This document shows, in pieces, positions 39,101 to 51,100 of a DNA stretch of 64,000 nt. The stretch is from Tubiluchus corallicola. Lineage: Eukaryota > Priapulida > Priapulimorpha > Priapulimorphida > Tubiluchidae. Where the stretch lies: assembly GCA_030141605.1 (NCBI GenBank), contig JAQGDQ010000102.1:449266-513265 (forward strand), written 5' to 3'. Both the position numbers and the translations under genes were made by a program. Every line of letters starts with the position of its first letter. Position 1 is the first letter of the stretch. The notes beneath the pieces were generated by a model. That model made no database searches, had not been told where the DNA came from, and saw only the letters and a program-made list of their open reading frames with translations.

Positions 39101-42100
39101 GTCTAGTGTGAACGCATTGAATAGTTACTCTAGACACTTCTCGCAAGATATAGAGAAGTGAGTGTGAGCTCGCACTTAATTACTGTCAGTGAGTGACTCG
39201 CAGCAAGTTTTGCTTTCTAGTCTGAACAGGCGAGTTACTTGGTGAGAAAACTCTCTAGTCTGAATGTGCCATTATAGCAGTTTAAACCAGACTGATCGTG
39301 TTCCATATTCAGCTGTAGTCGCATCTGGCTGGTTTGTTTTTGTTTAGCAAATGTTTTGCCTTGTTGATTGTTGACTTGATGTTTTATCTGTGTTTATTTA
39401 GTGTATTAAATAATTTTCTTTAATTTTTTGCCCCTGTTTGCACTCCAGGATGCTATATCTACATGTTGTGCCAAAAGATTGCAGTTTGTTTTGCTTGGCT
39501 TTTCTTTCCTGGTTTATACTTGTTTTATAGTTCATAGTGCACGTTCTAAGGATTTTTAATATTACAGTTTTTGAAGTACAACTTTTTTAGCTAAGTCCTA
39601 GCTAACAGTTTTGATGTCATAATTAAGTAAATGAAACAGTTACTAATATCAGCTCAGGAGATCAAAAATTTTAGGAAACGAAAAGTAGCTTCATTAATAT
39701 TATATTTGTAACGGCTTCTGGAGATAATTAACTTAATTTGTCAATTGATTTGATAATTTTGTTTTTTAAAAGCGAAAACTGACTTGATTTCCTTAATTTT
39801 CCTTGTTTGCAATATTGTAAAGGCTTTGAGCACATCTACCAATGGAAAATAAGTTCATTGTTCTTCTGTACACTTTGTTTTTTGTCAGTGGATGTTTTGG
39901 CAATTTTACTTCTTAAAATTAAGCCAAGTTTCTAAATCAGTGGTTCCCAAAGTAGGGGTAAATTACCCCCCGGGGGTAATATGGTTTTTTGGGGGGTAAC
40001 GGGCACCCCTCTGAAAATTTTTAAAACTTCGCTCGGAATGCATTTTACGTAGTTTTCTTCTTAAAGAGACAACAATACAACAACAACACCTGGAAATTTA
40101 TTTATGTCACGAGCAAACATAAGTAATTTTGCTTGCTTGTGGCATATACGTGTGTTTACTTTTTGAGTTGAAGAAGTAGTACTAGGTGGGGGGTAATGGA
40201 CATGACCGGGTTTCCCGATTTGGGTAACGGTCCGAGTAAGTTTGGGAACCACTGTTCTAAATGATAGACTTTGTTAGAATGGCAGTACAGTAACAGTTTT
40301 GATGGTTACATTCAACCTTATGGATTCAAATTTCTCAATGAACCGGCAATGGTGCAGATTTGGTTATTCCATATTTCCAGAGACATCAAGGATCGATGTT
40401 TACTCCGCATCCATGAGAAAGGCACGGTGGAGAACAGTAGAAGTCCAAACATTCTCGACGATGACATCAATTATTTCTCCGAACCCGAGTTTGATACGCA
40501 GTTCCAGTCTCAACACGTTCACAAGTCATCGCCATTAGTGAAATCCCAACCGTATACGGTGGCGGCACCTGTTGCGCAGCAAGCGAAACATACTCATGGT
40601 AAGTTTATTTTTTAGCTGCTGTGAACCTTGTGTCGTAGACGCTTCTGTGAATGTTGAGTGTGCTCAATGAAGCTTAACCCTTTCATTCATGCAAGGGTTT
40701 GAAGGCAGTAGACTGCTGCCCAAGCTCAGCACTAAGCGCAGTCGCCCGGGTCTGTTTGTTTTGCTGTTATGGCCATGCATTAACACTGTCGAAAAATTCA
40801 ACAGTTATGGGATTTGTGGTGCTTTGCAACAAGTAATGCTAGCCAGCCAATAAGCGTCTGAAGCCAGGTGCATTCCACAATACTGTATTATATGGTACAT
40901 TCTCACACAAAATCACTTGTTGATGGTTGGTGAAACGTGTGTTTAGTGGCTTGTTCTGCATTTCTTATAAAATGATTGCATAATACGGATTAGTTTTATC
41001 ACGTCTGTGAAAATTTGTGTCTAAATATAAGTAGGTGGTTATTGTGATGATTTGCACGCGCGTGAGTTTGTGAGTGCATGCATGTGTGCACGTATGTGTG
41101 CATGTGTGCAAATAAAAACTGATATTCAATATCTAATTCGTAACTTTTGAACTCGAATCAAACTAAAGTTCAGCATTTTCGAATCCGAATTGAAATGGAA
41201 TTCCGTTTTAAAGATTTTCAAACAAATTTTCAAATCACTACCAAAAAATGGTCTCCTAAAGATAATGCATATTTCTTAATTTTATTTTGTAGTAAAAACG
41301 CTAAAAACTTGTTTAAAAATTCTGCACTGAAATCACAACTAAATTGTGCTGATTGCATGGTGTTTCAAACGGTTTAATGATAAAGAATGTATGTAGTTGA
41401 AGTGTATAACTTTAGGTATGTACTGACTTCATACTTAAGAAACTTGTTTGAGTTGAACTTGAACTTTCAAACCGATGCTCAACATTTTGGAAATTTTAAT
41501 GCAGAAATAATGTGAAAAAATGGGAATGATTGAGATAAACAGATTTTTTGCAATGTTACAGCTGCTCAGTATCTTACCAGTTTGTTTATTGTACCTTTAT
41601 AAGAATGGTCCTAGCATTGATCCTGGTGGTATTCCATTGACACTATTTAAATTAAGTATCGGCTGTTTAGGATGTTAGTTCCTATAATTCCTATACATTT
41701 TAAAGATAGTTCGAATGTTTTATACGTTCTTTGGCCAAAGACATATTTTTGGCATTTGCCACATGAGAAGCTCTAAGTTTACGACAAGTTTAACTATGAC
41801 TTGCTTTATAGGTTCACTTGCAGCTGGTGACCCGCAGCTTAGTGCTCCGCCAAAGCCAGCCCGTGCATACGGCGGGACATTACCAAGAACCACACCTGAG
41901 GGCACCCTGCCACCACAAGTTTTGAAACAGTCTGGTGAGCTTTTGACCCATGAATTTTTGTTCATAGCTGTATAGATATATACATATTTAGCAGGAACTG
42001 TTTTTACAATAAAACGGTGAAATACATTTTTTGCCGAATCAAACTGTAGCTCTTCTAAGCAAAGTTAATGTTTATTACAATTCACGCATCAGAATCAGGG

Positions 42101-45100
42101 CTGGATTGTAATCTTCTAGGCCTCTAGGTTAATGAAATGGCCCCTCAGACAGAGCCATGCTCTAATTTGCCTGCATCCCCCTTGAATGTTTTTTACTCCT
42201 GATACATTTTAGTAACATTTACATAGCTTGAAATAAACTTATTGCAAATTCTTTAAAAAAAACTAGAATATATATCTTCTGTTTGTCAATAAAAATATTC
42301 TTTGAGAAATACCACTATTTTTACTATTTATTGCAAATCAAATCAGCACTTATTTCAACACAACTGTAGGGAAAAAACAGATATTTTACCAAATGTTACC
42401 AAAGCTCAAGGCCCTAGGCTGCAGTGTATACTAGTCCATAGGATAATCTGGCCTTGTTCAGCATGAAAAAGGTCAATAATTTTTTTTGAGATTAACCAAT
42501 CTTGCAAAATGTTAAAAAGACGGTTGCGTAAAGTTGGAAGGTAACTAAACTAAAGTCTGAAGAAAACTAAAACAAAAACAACAATTTAGTACAGTCTATG
42601 ATATTTGTATTCTAGTTATAGGAAATTAGATCTTGCAGGAAGTTAGATCATCATTGTTAGTATTCCACATCTCACAATCAATTTACAAGATTCAGCCTGT
42701 CTGTACATACTGTTTTAGTCAAATGTTGTGTGTGCCTATGATACAGTTATAATTCTAGGAAAATAAATTTTAGTTCAATTCAATTCAGTTTTTTGCAAAT
42801 GCACATCAGATGAGAAAAAATTCCATTTTTTATGTTTGTTATAATCCACGTTCACAATTGCAAATTTTGTGAAAGTGTTCAACAAATGTTTGCAAAGTCT
42901 CTTAAACTGACATTGTGCTGACCTCTCTTTCTCTATACTGTTCAGTTGCAGGGAGCAAAGGACGTGACACGTCACCCGTGCATCACGGTCTGTACGACAG
43001 CGCGAAGTTACAGCAGCTGCGATCGCCGGGTTCTGCCGGAGCCATGTCTCCGTTGAACACGCCTTCGTCGAGGTCCGGAAGCGCCACTCCGAAAGTTGTG
43101 GACGAAGAAGCCAGGTAAAAGAAGCCCAGTTTCATTAGTAGACATGAAACAGAGATTAGAGGAAGGAGGTGGAGATTAGATTGCAGTGTTTAAACTGGAT
43201 GTGTAGTTAAAGTAGAGCTTGATTATATTTATGAAATTTACAAACTATTTTGTTGGTTGACTTATGAAGTTAATGCTCTCTTCTCGTTTAATTCTGGAAA
43301 ACAGGAAACTGTGAATTTCATAAATAATTTTTGTTAATGATATAGCCATGGGCATCTGCTGGGGCGTGCAAACTGGTCAGGCTTTCTCACCTAGAGTGAA
43401 CTGGTCACTCCTGATCAGGCTTTCTAACCTAGAGTGAACTGGTCATTCCTGATCAGGCTTTCTAACCTAGAGTGAACTGGTCACTCCTGATCAGGCTTTC
43501 TCACCTAGAGCGAACTGGTCACTCCTGATCAGGCTTTCTCACCTGGAGTGAACTGGTCACTCCTGATCAGGCTTTCTCACCTGGAGCGAACTGGTCACTC
43601 CTGATCAGGCTTTCTCACCTAGAGTGAACTGGTCACTCCTGATCAGGCTTTCTCACCTAGAGTGAACTGGTCACTCCTGATCAGGCTTTCTAACCTAGAG
43701 CGAACTGGTCACTCCTGATCAGGCTTTCTAACCTAGAGCGAACTGGTCACTCCTGATCAGGCTTTCTCACCTAGAGTGAACTGGTCACTCCTGATCAGGC
43801 TTTCTAACCTAGAGCGAACTGGTCACTCCTGATCAGGCTTTCTAACCTAGAGCGAACTGGTCACTCCTGATCGGGCTTTCTCACCTAGAGCGAACTGGTC
43901 ACTCCTGATCAGGCTTTCTAACCTAGAGCGAACTGGTCATTCCTGATCAGGCTTTCTCACCTGGAGCGAACTGGTCACTCCTGATCAGGCTTTCTAACCT
44001 AGAGCGAACTGGTCATTCCTGATCAGGCTTTCTCACCTAGAGCGAACTGGTCACTCCTGATCAGGCTTTCTCACCTAGAGCGAACTGGTCATTCCTGATC
44101 AGGCTTTCTCACCTGGAGCGAACTGGTCACTCCTGATCAGGCTTTCTAACCTAGAGCGAACTGGTCATTCCTGATCAGGCTTTCTCACCTGGAGCGAACT
44201 GGTCACTCCTGATCAGGCTTTCTCACCTAGAGCAAACTGGTCACTCCTGATCAGGCTTTCTAACCTAGAGCAAACTGGTCACTCCTGATCAGGCTTTCTC
44301 ACCTAGAGCGAACTGGTCACTCCTGATCAGGCTTTCTCACCTGGAGTGAACTGGTCACTCCTGATCAGGCTTTCTCACCTGGAGTGAACTGGTCACTCCT
44401 GATCAGGCTTTCTCACCTAGAGCGAAGGAGTTTGGCAGTTGGAACCTTATAATTAATTCCCTAATGAGTGTCAGAATTATTTTCCACTCAGCAGTGAGGT
44501 GAATTAGCTGATATAAGCGATTGTCACTCTGGCGTAAGAGGCCCTATTTTTGTATCTTCTTATTTTTACATTTTAATTTTTATGATTTTTGCTCACAAGA
44601 ACTTGCAAGAATTCCAGTCCTTCCTATATTAACCGTGGAGCACTCTACTCATGAATGTTACTTTTACCGCTAATTATTTGATAAAGTTCTTGTCATTTAA
44701 ACAGAATCAGTTAGATGTTGACATGTTGCACTATGGATCATTGTGTGTTATCTTTTATATGTTTTTTTATAATTCAAGATTTCCACGTTCAAACCTTGCT
44801 TTTGTATATCAGTATATATAACATTTTGATCAATAATCAGTATAATGTTTAGTTACAGTGCTCCGAACCCACCCCCTAGCTGTAGCGCTCTCGCTGCACT
44901 CGCCTGACCCCCAATAATTGCAATAGTAGGAGTATATCCCTTTGCTCCCCTTGGAAAAGTTGCAATGGATACCCTTGGGTATAGCTTTTGGCTTGTTGTG
45001 ACCTTCCGTTTACTGTGACAAACACTTACATAAAGTCTTGAATGAGGAAGATTTCATGATTGTAGCCTGCTTTAAAGGAAAACCGGATAATGGTTTAACA

Positions 45101-48100
45101 TTAGTTCAGAATAAAGAATGCCCTAAAATATTGAAAACTACAATAGCTTATTTGAAATCAAAGCTTAGATTAAATAATAATTACATAAGATACTCAAAAT
45201 TTGTTAAACTTTCAAAAGCTACTCGCGGCTCAGTGAAGCTACTAAGATTGGCAACGGCGTTTTTTTGTTACATTCGCGTGGCCGACAAATAGAAGGCGGT
45301 ACCGTGATAACCATGATCATGAACTGCAGTGTTAGTTTCATGACGTCATATGATGTAAAGCCCATTTTTCGTGACATCATGCATTTAAGCAGTACTGTAA
45401 CACCTATGCAAACATGCTTGACGCGCAAGGGAAGACGCCTGCCGTTGCACAAACTGTGGTTAGTTTCTGACGTAAGCAGCAGCTGTGTTCAGTTACCGTT
45501 AATTAACTCTCTGAGCTAATTATTCAAATATAAGGAACACTTGTTAACTTTTATACGCAAGAAAATGTATATTTTGGACAGTGAATTAAAATGAGATTGA
45601 GTCTAAACAATCGTCTGGTCTTCCTTTAAGCAATTTTGGCTAAATGCTTTATGTACCATACCGTATTTCATACTGTGATGCCAGCCTGAGCTAAAATTAT
45701 CTGGTCCCTAAAGTTGCCACCTTTTTTGGTCTGGGAACACTGCTCTGCACTACTGATTTCTGTAGGTTGCATTTTGACCTTACGAAGTTGAAACAATTAG
45801 CTTTAATGTTATTTGATCACTGTTGTGCATTGTTTACAGTTTTTGAAGATTACCAGTTCCAATGTAGATTAATAATGTAGTTTATAAACTAATGTAACGT
45901 CTGCGATTATTTCGAATTAAGCAAAGTATTTTATTAAATAAAACATTGCAGACTTTAATGTTGATGTATTAGTGTTCCATTAATTTATCTAAAGTTGTGT
46001 TTTATGCAGAGGAAATTTAATTTCTTAATTATTGTTGCTGCATGTACCTTTATTGCTGCTTTCAGAGTTCGAGTCGAGCAGATGGAGCGCCGCCTGGCGG
46101 ACTTGACGGGAATTGTTCACTCTGTGTTGCACAAGGGGTCCATGAGTCCGAGCGGCACCCCTTCTGAAGGTGTGGAAATTAACCTTAATCTAGAGCCTCT
46201 GCAGCTACCGCCCGCTCCGCATTACGGCTCGTTGCAAAGTCCGAGTAGGTTTAGATCCGCTGTCGAGAATCAGTTTAGTTACGATGCCCGGCTGAATTAC
46301 ATCAGTAACTGTAAGTCTTGCCAAGTGTAATTGTGGCCTGACTAACATCAGTAACTGTAAGCCTTGCTGGTGTTGGGAGTGAAGCTAATATTACTAACAG
46401 CGGTTACGGTAACTGTAACTAACCGTCTTGCTGAGTTTTTGAAGTTTTTAAGCTGTGGTAGATAACGGCTAGGAGACTTTTCTGTAAAGAAAATAACATT
46501 ATCAGAACTGAAGAATTCTGTTAGTTGTAGAACTGTTACATTAAACACTGCTTGAAATTAGTACAGTCAAACTTCATTACAGTGCGCACCTCGTTATAAT
46601 GCCTAACTTGAATAAAGGACAAGAAAGGGCCTAGTTAAAGCAAATCTCAGAAAATTTTCGCTAAAGAATTATAACGGTTAGAGGCAATCTTAAGCATTTA
46701 ACATAAGTATTAAAAGAATTTCCTGTTTGTTTTCATTTTAAACACTCCCACAAGACTGTCACGGCAGCGCCATATTAGATGGCATCACAGAACCACAACA
46801 CAAATCTTTATAGTACACGTACTCAGAATTCACTGCGACTGTGTTCGAGTGATGTCATGCCACGTGATCAGTCACATGCTGGCTTTTCAATTGGCAGACT
46901 AAATGGAACATGTATGCGCTAACGTTTACTGCAGAGGTTGAAATATTTTACAAAAATTGGAGTAAATGCGAAAACGTGAGTACTTTATTCCCATAGGATT
47001 ATACTTAGGTGATATAATTTTTTATTGTGAATTTTCTGAGGCTTACTTTGGTTGGCCATTTTCTTGTCCTTTTTATCGCCAACCTTTTCTAGTAAACTAT
47101 ATATAGAAGTTTGATCGTATTACAAACTGATACTTCTATGTGACTAACACTGGGAAAACTTGCTTGGTACTTAGCTAAGCTTTTCTTACTCTGGAAGCAG
47201 AACTACCGGTCTAAGATGCATCGTGTAGCAACGTGACTTATCTGGCTATATGAGGCACATTGCGACTCTTGCAGTGAGTCGTTCATTGGATTACTGTCCA
47301 TTAGGATGATCATTTCAGTTGAGGGTCAAGTGGCCTAGTTGTGGGTGGTTGAGGGTACACTTCTCGTTCTGAGGGGTTTCGTTCGTCATGCTGATTCAGG
47401 CCGTTTACCTCATAGAAGGGGTATTAATTAACATCTGAATGTAGCTGAGACACCTTTGCTAGTTAAGTGGCTCATCTTAGAGAGATATCCGAGATAATGA
47501 ACTAGGTACCTGCCCCGTCACAAATATTGCGTTGAGTAGATCCAGCCATTGAGTGCTGGACTGCAGTTTGCTGTTCTCTTAGCTGCATAAAAACATTCGA
47601 AACTAATAATAGCTTGTATTTCCTTCTTCATTTTAAGCAAATTAATTTATTGCTATCTGTTGCACAAACTCATTCATAGGAGCCGCCATACTTTAGTGTG
47701 CGTACACGCACATCATGTTACACATAGGGGCACGCCGTTACGGGTCCAGCTTGTGCCCACGTCTTGTTTCAACCAATCCGCCTGAACCGATTGTGGTCGT
47801 ATGTCAAAGACTACTAATAACCAGGCAGTTTGACCTCACCAGACCTTATTTTCCTCTGTTAAAATCTTTTTTTTTGTCATTATCATATTGTATTTTCCGT
47901 GAATTCATTGTAGTTATGAGTTAGCTTGTGGTGCCGTTCTGATTTGGCCCATGTAGACGACCCAGGTATTAAGCCCCACAATCTTTTGCAGCTGAAGTTA
48001 GTCGAGAGAAGTCGAAATCACTGCCTCCTGGTGCTAAACTGGACGTTTCTGCTTCTGTTGCTAACAAAGGTAGATTGAAGATTTCCCAGATTGCTAGATT

Positions 48101-51100
48101 TAGGCTATTATTAACAGTTTGCTAACAATAATTAACTTTGTGTGTGTGTGTGTGTGAGAGAGGGAGCATGATTTGTTGGAAAGGTTGTAGTTTGTCAATA
48201 ACCGTTTGCTGCAAATGATATATATTGTGTGATAACTGATGAACTGATTAAGATTTTCTTATGATCTGTATATCATGTAGTTTTTTAAAGCACAAGAAAA
48301 CCCTTCACTTACTTTGAAATTTATCTTGAAATTTTTTGCCACTTGCATACAGTTTTTATTGCATACAGAGCTTGCATTAACAGTAACGTTGTATAAAACT
48401 TGTTATTTTAAACCCACGCTGTGACCACACACACAGCTTAGATAAGATAATATTGCGATAGATAGATAGATAGATAATAAGATAATATAAGCTCTTTGCA
48501 AACTAAGGAAAAATATAAATTGCTGTAGCTTTTCAATAAAATCAATAATGTATTTTTGGTGAATCAGTGATGCACACTGGGAAGGTGAGTCAGTGAGTCA
48601 GTGACATTTTACCAAGTGGCATGAATGTTTTAAATACTAAGTTACATAAGTCTTTCAAGCAGATAAGCGTAATGGGTAAATTATATAACTTTGTGTGGCA
48701 AATTTTTTGGGACACACTTTATAATTCCCTTTTTTTCACTTATAACTTTGAATTATTGTATATTTACATCCAGTTCTACTTTTAGTTTGTATAAGTCATG
48801 GAAATTAATTCTGCTTGGCCTTGCTTGTTTATTATGCGATTACCCGCAGCAAAATTATATAAGCTTAGCTTAGGATAAACAACTTGTGAATTTTAACTAC
48901 TGTGAATTGATTCTCGTACTGTTGTATAATTGTAAGTGTTGAAGAATAGTTGTTTTTCACTCTGTCTTGTGCAGCTATAATTCATAGAGCACTTATTACC
49001 TTTTTTAGATTTAAATAATGTGAAATCAGCTGGACAGAAGACTGCAACTAAAGGTACACGTTTATTTTTTTCATTGCAATGTAATCGGTCATTGCTGCAA
49101 ACATAACTTTGTTTTTCCTGTGCATTTACAACTGCATGCTGCCACACACATGCTGTCTGGTACTCTAGGTAAATGCTAAGTTTGTATTTCTAGAGTGAAA
49201 TACAGTCATTTCAACATTTCTAAATTTTTAAAGCAAAACACAATGATTTTTCATATCTTACCCCATTTTGAAAAACGGTAAAAAGTATACATTTTGACAT
49301 CTATAATAATGCCAAATAATGTTTCTGATAATTAAATGATAGCTTAAAAACTAAAGTAACTGCAGGAAAGCCCAACAGGTGTCGACATCACAACTTAATA
49401 TAATTTTCAGCAGCACAAACATTCCACAGGCGTGTTAGACGTGTTTTCTAAAGGCGAAAATTGAAGTAGATTTCTACTATACAACATTCAGTTTGATATA
49501 CAAGAACTCAGCAAATTGTAACGTTCAAATGCAAATTTCAAGTTTACTGCTGTGCTAACACATTTAGCTCTTGAACATGTGCACTACGTCACAACTGAAC
49601 ATCCCCGAACTGAGAAGTACAGTGCCTGCTTTTTTGTGCAAATTGTTTTCGAGATGTAATGCCCATCTAATTAGCGAATGGTGAAATGCACGTAGCAGTG
49701 AAGAACTAGTGGCTCAAACATGAAATTGCATTTCTGTAGCAATAATTGTTTCACTCAAGATATTCTTAAAAAAGTAGTATGTTCCCTTTGAATGTTTTAC
49801 AGGATAGTTTGTTTTGAGCTACCGTTTAAGATTGGTTTTCCTTTAAAGTTGTTTTCTTGCATTTTGATAATCAGCAATTTGATTAGTGTATCATTATTAC
49901 AGGTAAAAGACCAGAACGGCCGAGCTCAGCTAAAGGTAAGGCAGAATATTTGATGGCTGTTAAAGAATGAAAACAAAATTTTGTTTATTTTTCTTGGCAA
50001 AAACGTGTGACGTTCGATACTTAACAGACTGACGTAATTTGTTTGCTTAATCGTGAGTCCCATCTGAATTGATATCGTTTCAACAGTACTGAAAAGGAGC
50101 AGTTGGTGGATGATGTACGATTGCAGGAAAGATTGATTCACTTATGAGATTCATGGTTGAACGATTGATCACTTGCTGTGCCAAAATGGAGTCGTTAACT
50201 GTTTGTAGTGTGCTAGTCTTTTGCTGTTGTGCACCATTGTTAGTTAAACGTCAAATACAGCGTATGTACCCTGCAAAATTCCAAGTAACAGCAAAGATAA
50301 CTAAAACACTAGAGTGACAGGCTAGTACAGCATCCATACCATGTACAAGCTTGGTTGTGTTCCACTGTAACACTGTTCTTAACACTTATTCTAGGTAGAG
50401 GAGAACTAGGTACTAAGAACATTAACAAGAGAAACTTTCCCAAGTTTAGAGGTCAAATACAGCATACTTTACAAAGTTTCAATTTTACAAAAAGCAGAAA
50501 GAAATGCTCTAACTAAGATTTTCTGATAGTTTTAACTTTTTCTTTGTGGGTAGATTATACAAGACGAAATCGGGTGTGAAGAAGTCATTTCTTAAGAAAT
50601 TCTGGAACTCGATTTCGCGTGTTTACTCATTAGATGATGCCAGCATAATATGTGCCTTAGTTACGGCAGCCTTTGCGCTTTGGTTATCACATGTGACATT
50701 TTGCTATGCAGCATTGTTTACAAATTCATCATCACAGGAATGATGCGGTATCCAAGGAAACCGTTGCTAGCACCCTTAGCCTGCAATTTTCTAAAGTTTC
50801 ACAAGCAAAGCTGAACAAAATGTTTTGGGGGGAAAAGTGCAACTTTGCGGCTCATTTTATTACAGAGGAAGCCGTGAAACTTGATAGAATTAATGTCAAA
50901 TTATAAGTTCCAATTAGCTCTTTTAATTAGAGAAATTTTTCTATGTTAAATTTGACCTTTAAGGAATGTTGCAGATTTCACAGTGTCATTCTTTTTCCTT
51001 CTGTAACCTTGTTACTAACTAAATTATGTAGTTTTTCGTGTGATGTTTATTTCTGTCATTTCTTTCTAACACACTGAGTAACTGATTGACTTAGTCGTTT

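Larger units (their letters stand above)
33055..40380. other. Scaffold gene intron 4 (7.3 kb)
   Basis: This contains SINE-like copies (33460-33660 minus, 34540-34830 plus), a family B copy (34880-35362), a CpG-rich patch near 35500-35660, a DNA-transposon remnant (36785-37870), a CAGACTAG MITE and a hAT MITE. No gene is evident. Confidence 0.6.
46311..47991. other. Scaffold gene intron 8
   Basis: This begins with a duplicated donor segment (46347-46370). It then holds a pogo/Tigger-like MITE end (from 46563, ACAGTCAAACTTCATTACAG) and a SINE-like copy at 47320-47590. Confidence 0.55.

Noticed and set aside
40271-40615. 114-codon ORF starting at 40271
   Set aside because: It is read-through from intron 4 into exon 5. 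The acceptor at 40380 and family similarity set the real exon start.
43371-44426. CRISPR-like repeat array
   Set aside because: Units are contiguous without unique spacers, in a eukaryotic intron. It is a minisatellite.
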